Origin: Mesorhizobium helmanticense
GTDB taxonomy: Bacteria; Pseudomonadota; Alphaproteobacteria; Rhizobiales; Rhizobiaceae
DNA length: 64,000 nucleotides
NCBI RefSeq assembly: GCF_003034915.1
Contig: NZ_PZJX01000052.1
Span: forward strand, 62,001 to 126,000
Direction of reading: 5' to 3'
Below, in pieces: positions 18,128-26,752 of the stretch. A program made the translations under genes and the position numbers. The notes beneath the pieces are model-generated. The model searched no databases and was not told the DNA's origin. It saw only the letters and a list, made by a program, of their open reading frames with translations. How positions within the stretch are numbered: position 1 is the first letter of the stretch; the number at the start of each line of letters is the position of its first letter.

Positions 18128-18454
18128 CTATTTCACAGACGAGAAAGCTGTCGGCGTGAGCAGCTGGCTGCTGATATTGGCAATGATCTGCCCGTCGCGC
18201 TCAGACTCGTCCCGGGCCCTGTGCCATGCCGGATCGGTGACGAAAGCCGCCCATTTCGCCTCACGCTCGGCCAGCGATTCCCAGGCGAGGAAATAGGTGA
18301 GGCGATTGCTGTTTTCGCCGATTGCCGTGGTGAAAAACCCGGCCTGGCGGATGCCATGCCTCTCCCAGATCGCCAGCGTTTGGTCGGAAAAGCGCTTGAG
18401 CAAAGCCGGCAGCCTGCCCGGCAGGCAGTCATAGATACGCAGTTCGTAGATCAT
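18128..18454 (-). CDS. NIPSNAP-family protein
   Basis: 108 residues. The N-terminus MIYELRIYDCLPGRLPALLKRF and the middle FLAWESLAEREAKWAAF are characteristic of the NIPSNAP family, a ferredoxin-like dimeric alpha-beta barrel fold. The ATG at 18454 is used because the family begins with this segment; a GTG at 18502 would add 16 polar residues. The biochemical role of bacterial NIPSNAP proteins is not settled, although they often accompany catabolic enzymes. Here it sits between two enolase-superfamily genes in one operon. Confidence 0.82.
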   Translation of the reverse strand: MIYELRIYDCLPGRLPALLKRFSDQTLAIWERHGIRQAGFFTTAIGENSNRLTYFLAWESLAEREAKWAAFVTDPAWHRARDESERDGQIIANISSQLLTPTAFSSVK

Positions 18455-18558
18455 GGTTTCGTCCGTTTCTTTCTTCGCCTCTGCCTTGGGAGAGGTCGAC
18501 ACGAATGGTCGGTCGTTGGCCCTGTGAGCCTGGGGGGAATGAGGGAAGGAGGTCTGGG

Positions 18559-19914
18559 CTAACTCCAGGTCCGGTCCCAGCTATATTCATTGTCCCAATG
18601 CTCGGTGGATTGCCATATCCCCGTGACACCCGGTTGCAGGTGCAGCGAGATCACCTCGTCGACCACGTCGTCGATCCCCAGGCCCGGCTTGTCCGGAACA
18701 GTGATAAAGCCGTCCTTGACGAGCGGCTTGGGAACGCCGGTGACGATATCGTCCCACCAGTCGACATCGACGGAGTGATATTCGAGCGCCATGAAGTTTT
18801 CGGTCGCGGTCGCGACATGTGCCGCAGCCATTGCCGCGATTGGACTTTCCGCCATATGGATCGCCATGGCGACGCCATGGTCCTGTGCCGCGTCGCCGAT
18901 CTTCTTGGTCTCGAGGATTCCCCCGGTGGTCAGCAAGTCCGGATGGATGACCGAGATGCCTGAGTTGAGCAGCGGCTCGAAACCTTCCTTGAGGTAGATG
19001 TCCTCACCCGTGCAGATCGGCACGGACGTAGCCTGCTGCAACTGCCGATACTGCTCGGTGTACTGCCAGGGGATCACGTCCTCGAGCCAGGCCGGTGCAT
19101 ATTTCTCGATCCGCCGGGCGAGACGGATCCCGTCTTGCAGCGAGATGTGGCCGACATGGTCGATGGCGAGCGGGATCTCGTATCCGATCACCTCGCGGAC
19201 CTCGTGGATATACTGCTCGAGCAGGTCGATACCCTTTTCGGTGAAATGCAGGCCCGTGAACGGGTGCTGCACGTTCTGCGCATCGTAGGCGAGATTGCGC
19301 GCCTTGCGTTCCTCCAGCGCGCCGCCACGGCCGCGTGGATTGGCGTGAAACCCTTCGAGCGCGCCGGCCGGCGCGGCCACGGCGCCCGGGACATGGGCGA
19401 TCTGCATCAAGCCCAGGTCCATCTTGAGGAAGGTGAAACCGCGGTCCATGCGCTCCTTGAGGCGCTTTCCGGTTTCGGTGCCGCTCGGTTTCTCGGCGTC
19501 GGTATCGCAATAGACGCGCACCCTGTCGCGAAACTTGCCGCCGAGCATCTGGTAGATCGGGACGCCATAGGCCTTGCCGGCGAGATCCCACAATGCGATT
19601 TCCACCGCGGAGACGCCGCCGCCTTGCCGGCCGTGCCCGCCGAACTGCTTGATACGGCGAAACAGGCGATCGATGTCGCAAGGGTTCTCGCCAAGCAACC
19701 GGCTCTTCAGCATCAGCGCGTAGGTGGCGCTGGCGCCGTCGCGCACCTCACCAAGCCCGACGATACCCTGGTTGGTGTAAATCTTGAGCAGCGCCGAGGT
19801 GAACGGCGCGCCGACGATTTCGGCAACCCGCATGTCGGTGATGCGAAGCTCGGACGGCTTGGAGTCCGTGTTCACCCGATTGAGTGCCTCGTCGGCCCCG
19901 TCCGTTTTTGGCAT
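18559..19914 (-). CDS. Enolase-superfamily protein, mandelate racemase-MLE family (member 3, long form)
   Basis: 451 residues, about 55 longer than its neighbours because of an insertion at about 170-225 (rich in Ala/Gly then Arg). Active-site candidates are Lys164-x-Asp166 (FLKMDLG), Asp252 with His253 and His256 (IDHVGH), Glu278-Asp279, Glu304 (CTGEDIYL) and His353 (AIHMAESP). It starts at 19914 behind GAGGACTGATC. The operon neighbour 45 bases upstream is member 4. The insertion sits in the barrel before the metal site and probably shapes the pocket. Confidence 0.87.
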   Translation of the reverse strand: MPKTDGADEALNRVNTDSKPSELRITDMRVAEIVGAPFTSALLKIYTNQGIVGLGEVRDGASATYALMLKSRLLGENPCDIDRLFRRIKQFGGHGRQGGGVSAVEIALWDLAGKAYGVPIYQMLGGKFRDRVRVYCDTDAEKPSGTETGKRLKERMDRGFTFLKMDLGLMQIAHVPGAVAAPAGALEGFHANPRGRGGALEERKARNLAYDAQNVQHPFTGLHFTEKGIDLLEQYIHEVREVIGYEIPLAIDHVGHISLQDGIRLARRIEKYAPAWLEDVIPWQYTEQYRQLQQATSVPICTGEDIYLKEGFEPLLNSGISVIHPDLLTTGGILETKKIGDAAQDHGVAMAIHMAESPIAAMAAAHVATATENFMALEYHSVDVDWWDDIVTGVPKPLVKDGFITVPDKPGLGIDDVVDEVISLHLQPGVTGIWQSTEHWDNEYSWDRTWS

Positions 19915-19959
19915 GATCAGTCCTCGTTCTGGTCAGCTGGGCTCGTGGGCAGGCATAAG

Positions 19960-21126
19960 CTAGCCCAGCTCGATCTCGTGGGCCTGCAGGTAATCGCGAT
20001 TCATCTCAACACCGAGACCAGGCTTCGACGTCAGCTTGAGGCTGCCGTTCGAGACGTCGAGCGGTCTGTCGATGAGGTGATCGTATTTGCCCAGGTTCCA
20101 CTCCGACGTTTCGAGTTTGTAGAAATTGGGAACGGTCATCATCACCTGCGCTCCCGCAACCACGTTGATCGGCCCGGCGGCGTCATGCGGCGAGACCGGG
20201 ATGTAGTAGGCTTCGCATAGGGCGGAAATCTTCTTGAGCTCGGTAATGCCGCCGGTCCAGGTGACGTCAGGCATGATGTAGTCAGCGAGCTTGTTTTCGA
20301 GTACCGGCACGAAATCCCATTTCGTGTGGCCGCGCTCGCCCCACGAGATGGCGGCACTGACCTTTTCTCGCACCTGCTTGAGGGCATTGAGGCTCTCGGG
20401 CGGGCAAGGCTCCTCAAACCAGTCGATCTGGCCGGCTTCCTCGAGGCTCCGACACAGGCGAATGGCGGTGGGCACGTCGAAGCGGCCATGCGCGTCGATG
20501 AGAATGTCGACGTCGGGCCCCGCCGTTTCGCGGATCAGCGCCGTCAGTTCGGCCGCTTCGCGCTCGTCTTTGCGGGTGATGCTGCCGTCGAGATAGCCGT
20601 CCCGCTGTTCGCGCGACAGGCCATCGACGGTGTGGCCCTGGTGGGGGAAAGGATCGAACTTGAGCGCAGTGTGTCCGGACCCGACGATATCCCTGATCTC
20701 AGCGATCACGCCCTCCTTGCTGGTAAACTTGCGCTGGTTGGGATGGGTGTAGAGCGCGATTTCATCGCGTACCGGTCCGCCCAGCAGCTCGTAAATCGGC
20801 TTGCCGAGGACTTTGCCGCGGATGTCCCAGAGGGCTATATCGATTGCGCTCACGCATTCGACGGCGGCGCCGCGGCTGCCCATGTAGGTGAAGCTGCGGA
20901 AAATCTTGTGCCAGAGATGCTCGATACGCGCTGGATCCTCACCTTTCACTGCGACACCGATCTGCTGCAGGATCGTGCAGAGAGCGCGGTTGGCGAGCCT
21001 TGTGGTGGTGGTGATCTCTCCCCAGCCACTCACCCCCTCGTCGGTCGTCACTTCGACGAACAGATACTCTCCCCAATAGGAAGCATCGGACTTGATCAGC
21101 CACGGCCGAATGCTCGTGATTTTCAT
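19960..21126 (-). CDS. Enolase-superfamily protein, mandelate racemase-MLE family (member 4)
   Basis: 388 residues. Lys156-x-Asp158 (ALKFDPF), Asp211/His213 (IDAHGRFD), Glu238/239 (WFEEPCPP), Glu264 (SWGERGHTK), Asp287 in MPDVTWTGG and His314 (SPHDAAGP). This is a complete set for a sugar-acid dehydratase of the galactonate-dehydratase-like branch. The ATG at 21126 follows GAGGTTGTTGAG. It is the first enzyme gene after the GntR regulator (21175-21885), 48 bases away on the same strand, and therefore is probably autoregulated with it. Confidence 0.88.
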   Translation of the reverse strand: MKITSIRPWLIKSDASYWGEYLFVEVTTDEGVSGWGEITTTTRLANRALCTILQQIGVAVKGEDPARIEHLWHKIFRSFTYMGSRGAAVECVSAIDIALWDIRGKVLGKPIYELLGGPVRDEIALYTHPNQRKFTSKEGVIAEIRDIVGSGHTALKFDPFPHQGHTVDGLSREQRDGYLDGSITRKDEREAAELTALIRETAGPDVDILIDAHGRFDVPTAIRLCRSLEEAGQIDWFEEPCPPESLNALKQVREKVSAAISWGERGHTKWDFVPVLENKLADYIMPDVTWTGGITELKKISALCEAYYIPVSPHDAAGPINVVAGAQVMMTVPNFYKLETSEWNLGKYDHLIDRPLDVSNGSLKLTSKPGLGVEMNRDYLQAHEIELG

Positions 21127-21174
21127 CTCAACAACCTCTATCTGAATGGTCAGGCTAATGATGTTCCAGATTGG

Positions 21175-21885
21175 CTATCCGGCTCGAGCTGCGTTGCGCG
21201 CGCGCATCTGTTCGAGGACATGCCGGCCGGAACCCTCGACATGGCGGGAGATGAGGTCGGCTGCCTCGTCGGCATTTCCCGCCTTTACGTGCGCGATGAG
21301 TTCGCGGTGCTCGCGCATGATCGCTGCACGCCGTGCGAGCGTGAAACTGAACCGCCGGCTCACGGCTCGCAGCACTTCGCGATGCTTCCACCAAAGCTCG
21401 GCGGCATGGCGGTTGTAGTGGCGCTGGTACATCACGGTGTGGAAGGCGGTATCCAGCTCACTGTGCCTGACTATGTCGGCGAAGTTGTTCTCTTCGATCA
21501 GGCCCTGGAGACGTTCGAGTTCGGCGATGTCCTCGCCGGTAGCCATATTTACAAACCATCGCGTCAGGGCTGGCTCGATCAGCACGCCGATCTCATAGAT
21601 ATCCCGGACAAAATCCTGATCTATGGGTCGCACACGCGCCCCACGATTGGCGACAAAGGTGACAAAGCCCTCCCCGCGTAACAGCTGCAGGGCCTCGCGC
21701 ACGGGGTTGGTCGAGGTGCCATGACGCCGGGCGAGATCGGTGACCACAAGCCGTTCGTTGGCGGCGAGCCGTCCCTCAATGATGTCTTCCCTGATCAGTT
21801 CATAAAGCGAGGCGCCTTCGCTGGAGGCCCCGATGGGGTCAATCCCCTCGGGTGGCTCTGCTTTGAAAGCGCTCGTTTCCGACAA
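21175..21885 (-). CDS. GntR-family transcriptional regulator, FadR subfamily (FCD domain)
   Basis: 236 residues from a TTG (21885) preceded by GGGGAG. Winged HTH (about 25-90: RLAANERLVVTDLARRHGTSTNPVREALQLLRGEGFV) and FCD domain (RHSELDTAFHTVMYQRHYN, later SRHVEGSGRHVLEQM). It heads a minus-strand operon of three enolase-superfamily genes plus NIPSNAP, and is divergent from the plus-strand ABC system B operon. It is therefore placed to control both arms in response to an acid intermediate. Confidence 0.9.
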   Translation of the reverse strand: MSETSAFKAEPPEGIDPIGASSEGASLYELIREDIIEGRLAANERLVVTDLARRHGTSTNPVREALQLLRGEGFVTFVANRGARVRPIDQDFVRDIYEIGVLIEPALTRWFVNMATGEDIAELERLQGLIEENNFADIVRHSELDTAFHTVMYQRHYNRHAAELWWKHREVLRAVSRRFSFTLARRAAIMREHRELIAHVKAGNADEAADLISRHVEGSGRHVLEQMRARNAARAG

Positions 21886-21947
21886 GGCCAGCTCCCCAGA
21901 TTAATACACGCCTTGTTCGATACCACGCACGGTTTCTACAAACAATG

Positions 21948-21996
21948 TACGATTTATCGCGTTGACATGAAATCTACGATCTGAAAACGTACGAAG
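21948..21996. promoter_or_regulatory. Divergent operator/promoter region of ABC system B
   Basis: Between the GntR start (21885) and the binding-protein start (22099). TTGACA at 21963-21968 is a good minus-35 element for the plus-strand operon, although no matching minus-10 is obvious. Around it, ACGAT or ACGAA repeats follow GT or CT: GTACGATTTATCG (21948-21960), CTACGATC (21974-21981) and CGTACGAAG (21988-21996). These are plausible half-sites for the adjacent FadR-type regulator. Confidence 0.4.
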
Positions 21997-22098
21997 CGCT
22001 CGAAGGGATACATTGAATGGAAACCGTCCCGCGGTCGACGAGCATAGACCGCTCGCCTCGATGCAGAGCGGCATGGGAGAGAAACCTGGAGGATACCT

Positions 22099-23577
22099 AT
22101 GACGAGGATTACGCTCGGCGGTGCCGTCCTGCGCGGCACTGTCTCGACTGCTTTAGTGGCATCGTTGATGTCCGCACCGGCGCTGGGTGCGGCGCCGGTC
22201 GACCTGAGCAAGTGGTCGCCGGAATATGTGCGCTCCATCGCGGGCACACAGGATTTTGACACGGCGGCCGATTGCGCCAAGGTCACCCCGCTCGACTATA
22301 AGGGGCGACTGACTTTCTGGTATCAGGGCGTGTTCGAGGGCGACCCCGACCTCCTGCGCCAGTACTACAAGGATTTCTTCGAGACCTTCCGCAAGACGTA
22401 CCCGAACATCCAGCTCGAGGATCAAGCCCTCACCTATAACGATCTTCTCGACAAGTTCCGCACGGCGCTTCTGGGCAATGCCGCGCCGATGGCGGTCCGG
22501 CTGCAAATCCTCGGTGGCACCGAGTTCGCCTCCAAGGGCTATCTGCAGCCGCTGAAGCCCGAGGATGTGGGTTATTCGACCGAGGATTTCTGGCCCGGCG
22601 CCATGAAGGCTGTCACCTGGGACGGAGTGACCTACGGTATTCCGACCAACAACGAGACGATGGCGTTCATCTGGAACGCCGACATCTTCAAGCGTGCGGG
22701 GCTCGATCCGGATAAGGCCCCGGCAACCTGGGACGACGTCATCAAGTATTCCAAACAGATCCACGACAAGCTCGGCATTGCCGGCTACGGCCTCGTGGCC
22801 CGCAAGAATGCCGGCAATACGCCGTACCGCTTCATGCCGCAGTTGTGGGCCTATGGCGGCGGCGTCTTCGACGAAGCGACGGCGAACCCGACCTATGAGC
22901 AGGTCGAGCTCGATAGCCCGCAAAGCAAGGCGGCGCTGCAAGCATCATACGACATGTATGTTCGCGACAAGTCGGTTCCGGTTTCGGCGCTCACCAACCA
23001 GCAGGCCGATAACCAGCCCCTGTTCGTCGCCGGCCAGCTCGGCATGATGATCTCGCACCCGTCCGACTACAACGTCATGCTCGACCTGCAGGCGAAGGCG
23101 ACGGGCGCCGACAAGGAGAAGGCGCAGACCGTCATCGACAACATGCGCTACGGCCTCATTCCAACTGGCCCCGACGGCAAGCGCGCCGTCGTGTTCGGCG
23201 GCTCGAACATCCACATCCTGAAGCCCGAATATGTCGAGGGCGGCAAGGTGGACGAGCCGGCTGCAAAGGCGATCATCTGCATGTGGACGAGCCCTGAATG
23301 GTCGCTGAAGATGGCGTACGCCGGCTCGAACCCCGGCAACCTTAACGGCTTCAAGACCAAGTGGATGAAGGAACGTCTGGACAGCATCAAGTTCCTCGAC
23401 GTCACGACTTCGATGCTGCCATACGGCATCCCGTTCCCCGCGCTGCCGCAGTCCCCCGAGATCATGAACATCATTGTCCCGGACATGCTGCAGAATGCCC
23501 TGACCGGAGCGATGACCGTCGACCAGGCAGCGGACGACGCGGCCCAGAAGGTGAAAGACCTGATGGGCGGACTCTAG
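22099..23577 (+). CDS. Extracellular sugar-binding protein, ABC transporter system B
   Basis: 492 residues, family 1 solute-binding protein with a Sec-type signal (MTRITLGGAVLRGTVSTALVASLMSAPALGAAP). Characteristic segments are LTFWYQGVFEG, GIPTNNETMAFIWNADIFKRAGLDPDKAPATWDD and the helical C-terminus. It is about 65 residues longer than the system A protein. The ATG follows GGAGGATACCT. First gene of the operon binding protein - MalF - MalG - ATPase - enolase-family - RraA. The ligand is probably a sugar, oligosaccharide or sugar acid. Confidence 0.9.
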   Translation: MTRITLGGAVLRGTVSTALVASLMSAPALGAAPVDLSKWSPEYVRSIAGTQDFDTAADCAKVTPLDYKGRLTFWYQGVFEGDPDLLRQYYKDFFETFRKTYPNIQLEDQALTYNDLLDKFRTALLGNAAPMAVRLQILGGTEFASKGYLQPLKPEDVGYSTEDFWPGAMKAVTWDGVTYGIPTNNETMAFIWNADIFKRAGLDPDKAPATWDDVIKYSKQIHDKLGIAGYGLVARKNAGNTPYRFMPQLWAYGGGVFDEATANPTYEQVELDSPQSKAALQASYDMYVRDKSVPVSALTNQQADNQPLFVAGQLGMMISHPSDYNVMLDLQAKATGADKEKAQTVIDNMRYGLIPTGPDGKRAVVFGGSNIHILKPEYVEGGKVDEPAAKAIICMWTSPEWSLKMAYAGSNPGNLNGFKTKWMKERLDSIKFLDVTTSMLPYGIPFPALPQSPEIMNIIVPDMLQNALTGAMTVDQAADDAAQKVKDLMGGL

Positions 23578-23600
23578 TCCACATCTGACCTGCGATCTTG

Positions 23601-23627
23601 ACCGGCTGCGCCGTTAGCGCGGCCGGT
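23601..23627 (+). terminator. Intra-operon hairpin after the binding-protein gene
   Basis: ACCGGC, one unpaired base, GCGC, a short loop, then GCGC, one base and GCCGGT, placed 24 bases after the binding-protein stop and 29 before the permease start. Hairpins at this place commonly stabilise the binding-protein message or dampen read-through so that the binding protein exceeds the permeases. Confidence 0.45.
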
Positions 23628-23655
23628 TCGTTCCGAACAATAAGGGCACGCCACA

Positions 23656-24615
23656 GTGACGATCGTGACCGGCAAGGCCGAGGCTCGGCGAAGATTGCAA
23701 CCCGGTTGGTCCGGCGCGCTACGGAAGATCTGGGAGCATCGCGCGGACTACGCGTACGTACTGCCTGCGATCGTCGTGATGCTCATCGTCATCGCCTATC
23801 CGATCTACTACACGGTCGAGCTGTCGTTCTTTAAGACGCCGCCTGGCCTGCAGCTCCGCGACAAGAGTTTCATCGGCTTCGACAACTACACGGCCATCCT
23901 CACCAGCGCGGTGTTCTGGAAAGTCACCTGGAACACTCTGATCTGGACATTGGGGTCCACTTTCATCGCCTTTGTCCTGGGGTTTGCCACGGCGCTGGCG
24001 CTCCACCGCGACTTTATCGGCCGTGGTGTCTTGCGCGCTATCCTGATCATTCCCTGGGTCATCAGCGCGGTCGCCGCTTCCTATATATGGAAGTGGATCT
24101 ACCATTCGGACTTCGGGATCATCGGCGCGGTGCTGGTCGGCCTCGGATTGGCCGATCGGCCGCCGAATTTCATCGACAACGTCAGCACGGTGCTGCCCTC
24201 CCTGATCGTCGTCAATATCTGGCGCGAGTTCCCGTTCGCCATGATCATGATGATGGCCGGCCTGCAGACAGTGCCCGACCAGTTGCTGCGCGCCGCGAGA
24301 GTCGACGGAGCCAGTGCATGGCAGCGCTTCTGGCACGTCACCTTCCCGCACCTGCGCAACGTCTCGGTGGTGACGATCCTGCTGCTCGCAGTGGCCAACT
24401 TCAATTCCTTCATCATCCCCTGGATCATGACCGGCGGCGGACCGTCGAACGCATCGCATATCTGGATAACCCACATTTATGAGCTCGCCTTCGGCCGGCA
24501 ACGCTGGGGCGTCGCATCGGCCTATTCGGTGCTCCTGTTCCTCATGCTGATGACGCTGGGCTACTTCTACGTCCGTGCGCTCAGCGGCAACGATCGGAAA
24601 GAGGGGAGCGCATGA
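23656..24615 (+). CDS. Sugar ABC transporter permease, MalF type (system B)
   Basis: 319 residues from a GTG (23656). Six membrane spans, the first at VLPAIVVMLIVIAYPIYYTV. The EAA loop is VPDQLLRAARVDGASAWQRFWHV. Its stop overlaps the start of the next permease as ATGA (24612-24615). Inner-membrane half-channel of system B. Confidence 0.92.
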   Translation: MTIVTGKAEARRRLQPGWSGALRKIWEHRADYAYVLPAIVVMLIVIAYPIYYTVELSFFKTPPGLQLRDKSFIGFDNYTAILTSAVFWKVTWNTLIWTLGSTFIAFVLGFATALALHRDFIGRGVLRAILIIPWVISAVAASYIWKWIYHSDFGIIGAVLVGLGLADRPPNFIDNVSTVLPSLIVVNIWREFPFAMIMMMAGLQTVPDQLLRAARVDGASAWQRFWHVTFPHLRNVSVVTILLLAVANFNSFIIPWIMTGGGPSNASHIWITHIYELAFGRQRWGVASAYSVLLFLMLMTLGYFYVRALSGNDRKEGSA

Positions 24616-25499
24616 GCACGATTGCCGAGACAGCCTCTCGAGGCCAGACCCGTCGCCGCAGCGTCGACGGCTGGCAATGGGCGGGACGCGTCTTCCTCCT
24701 GTTTATGCTGCTTTACACCGCGTTGCCGATGATCTGGATGCTGATCACCTCGATCAAGTCCGGGTTCGCGGCGACGCAATTCCCGCCGCAATGGTGGCCG
24801 GACGAGCCTACCCTCGCCAGCTATCAGAAGCTGCTCGATCCGCAGAACAGCGTCGGCCAGGACTTCCTCCGCTTCTTCTGGAACAGCCTGTTCGTGTCGA
24901 CCGTCACGACAATCCTTTCGGTGATCGTGGCTGTCCCCGCGGCCTACGCGTTTTCGCGCTTCAGTTTCCCCGGCCGAAACTTCCTGTTCTTCGCCGTGCT
25001 GCTGCGCAACATGTTCCCGGCAGTGATCTTTCTCGTGCCGCTCTTCATCCTGATGCGCGCGATCGGCCTGGTAAACACGCATGGCTCGCTGGTTCTCACC
25101 TATCTCACCTTCGGGCTGCCGCTGGCGATCTGGCTGCTCAAGGGCTTCTACGACAACATCCCGGTGCAGCTCGAGCAGGCGGCGCGCATCGATGGCGCAA
25201 CGCGGTTTCAGGCCTTCATTTTGATCGTGATGCCGCTTTCGACGCCGGGGATCATCGCCACCGCGATCTATTCCTTCATCGGCGCGTGGAACGAGTACAT
25301 CTACGCCTACACCTTCCTCTCCAAGAACGACCAGTTGACCCTGCCGGTCGGCATCCAGCGTTTCTTCTCGGAGAATACGACAGACTTTCCGGGCCTGATG
25401 GCGGCCAGCTTCATGATGAGCGTGCCCGTCGTGGTGCTGTTCCTCGTCCTGCAACGATATTTCGTACGCGCCCTTACAGAAGGCGCGGTCAAGCACTAG
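24612..25499 (+). CDS. Sugar ABC transporter permease, MalG type (system B)
   Basis: 295 residues, six membrane spans, EAA loop IPVQLEQAARIDGATRFQAFI. Translationally coupled to the MalF-type gene. The stop codon TAG (25497-25499) is also the first three bases of a RIME-like palindrome lying between this gene and the ATPase gene. Confidence 0.92.
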   Translation: MSTIAETASRGQTRRRSVDGWQWAGRVFLLFMLLYTALPMIWMLITSIKSGFAATQFPPQWWPDEPTLASYQKLLDPQNSVGQDFLRFFWNSLFVSTVTTILSVIVAVPAAYAFSRFSFPGRNFLFFAVLLRNMFPAVIFLVPLFILMRAIGLVNTHGSLVLTYLTFGLPLAIWLLKGFYDNIPVQLEQAARIDGATRFQAFILIVMPLSTPGIIATAIYSFIGAWNEYIYAYTFLSKNDQLTLPVGIQRFFSENTTDFPGLMAASFMMSVPVVVLFLVLQRYFVRALTEGAVKH

Positions 25500-25611
25500 A
25501 GCCGGATGATTTCAGGTCGAATCGACCTGAAATCTGAATCCGGCTCTAAATCAGAGAGATAGAGCATGATGTCGTCCGAAAACCGCTTCACACTTTTCGG
25601 CATCATGCTCT
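25497..25611. repeat. RIME-like two-hairpin intergenic repeat, copy 3
   Basis: Module A (25497-25548) pairs TAGAGCCGGAT with ATCCGGCTCTA, with an inner TTTCAGGTCGA/TCGACCTGAAA palindrome. Module B (25561-25611) pairs AGAGCATGATG with CATCATGCTCT around CCGAAAACCGCTTCACACTTTTCGG, clearly the same core as copies 1 and 2. It sits inside the system B operon between the permease and ATPase genes and provides the permease stop codon; the ATPase ribosome-binding site follows at once. Confidence 0.75.
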
Positions 25612-25623
25612 AGGGAGTTGCCA

Positions 25624-26721
25624 ATGGCCCACGTGGTCCTCAAAGATCTCGTCAAGACCTATGGCAGCTTCAAAGCTGTCAACAACGTTTCGCTGACGGT
25701 CAATGACGGCGAGTTCGTAGCACTCGTCGGTCCTTCAGGCTGCGGCAAGACAACCACGCTCAATCTCGTGGCGGGGCTGACCCCGATCACGTCGGGCGAT
25801 ATCGTCATCGGGGAACGGTTGGTCAACGACCTCGACCCCAAGGACCGGGACATCGCGATGGTGTTCCAGAACTACGCGCTCTACCCGCAGAAATCGGTCT
25901 ACAAGAACCTGGCGTTCCCGTTGCAGATGCGCAAACTGCCCAGGGACGAGATCGACAGGAAGGTCAAGGAAGCGGCGCGGGTGCTCGACATGACGCATCT
26001 GCTCGAGCGCAAGCCGCGCGAACTTTCGGGTGGGCAACAGCAGCGCGTGGCCCTGGGCCGCGCCCTCGTTCGAGACCCCGCTGTATTCCTCATGGACGAG
26101 CCGCTCTCCAACCTCGACGCCAAACTGCGCGTGCAGATGCGGTCGGAGATCAAGCGCTTCCACCAGGACCTCAAGGCGACGATCATCTATGTGACGCACG
26201 ACCAGCTTGAAGCCGTGACCATGGCCGACAAGATGGCGGTGATGAACGGCGGCTACCTGCAGCAATACGATTCCCCGGCGCAGGTCTTTGCCCATCCGGT
26301 GAACATGTTCGTCGCCAGCTTCATCGGCAGCCCGGCGATGAGCCTTATTCCGCTGGAGGCATCGACGGCAAACGGCAACACCGTGCTGACCAGCGCGGAA
26401 GGCTGGATCCTCGAGCTTTCGCAGCTCAACGCGCGCAAGGTCCAGAGAGCGACGACCAAGAAGGTCGTGCTCGGTGCGCGACACTCGACGATCAAGCTGC
26501 ACAAGAGCGCGGCCCCAGGCGCCATTCCGGCCAAGGCCTATACGGTGGAACCAACCGGGGACGTCACCTTCGTGCAGGCGTTCCTCTCCGGCGCCATCGT
26601 CAACATCAGCGTGTCTCCCAACATCGCCGTCGCACCTGACGAGCAGATCTGGCTCGAGTTCGACCAGGAGCGTACGCACCTGTTCGACGGCGAAACTGAA
26701 ATGGCCCTCAAGGCAGACTGA
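25624..26721 (+). CDS. Sugar ABC transporter ATP-binding protein, UgpC/MalK type (system B)
   Basis: 365 residues from the ATG at 25624 (GGGAG upstream). Walker A GPSGCGKTT (about 37-45), Q-loop FQNYALYPQ, signature LSGGQQQRVALGRALVR, Walker B FLMDEPLSNLDAK, switch YVTHDQLEA. It has the regulatory C-terminal domain of CUT1 ATPases. Fourth gene of the system B operon, separated from the permeases by the RIME-like element, which may lower its expression. Confidence 0.92.
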   Translation: MAHVVLKDLVKTYGSFKAVNNVSLTVNDGEFVALVGPSGCGKTTTLNLVAGLTPITSGDIVIGERLVNDLDPKDRDIAMVFQNYALYPQKSVYKNLAFPLQMRKLPRDEIDRKVKEAARVLDMTHLLERKPRELSGGQQQRVALGRALVRDPAVFLMDEPLSNLDAKLRVQMRSEIKRFHQDLKATIIYVTHDQLEAVTMADKMAVMNGGYLQQYDSPAQVFAHPVNMFVASFIGSPAMSLIPLEASTANGNTVLTSAEGWILELSQLNARKVQRATTKKVVLGARHSTIKLHKSAAPGAIPAKAYTVEPTGDVTFVQAFLSGAIVNISVSPNIAVAPDEQIWLEFDQERTHLFDGETEMALKAD

Positions 26722-26752
26722 GACAAGACGGGTTCGTGGGAACGGTGGCTGG

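Noticed and set aside
16967..18562. 531-codon open frame on the plus strand
   Set aside because: Antisense to enolase-family member 2 and the NIPSNAP gene; no recognisable motif.
26474..26752. N-terminal extension of the DgoD-like gene
   Set aside because: It overlaps the ATPase gene in another frame and has no similarity to the capping domain, which begins at MTEKLKITAIKPY.
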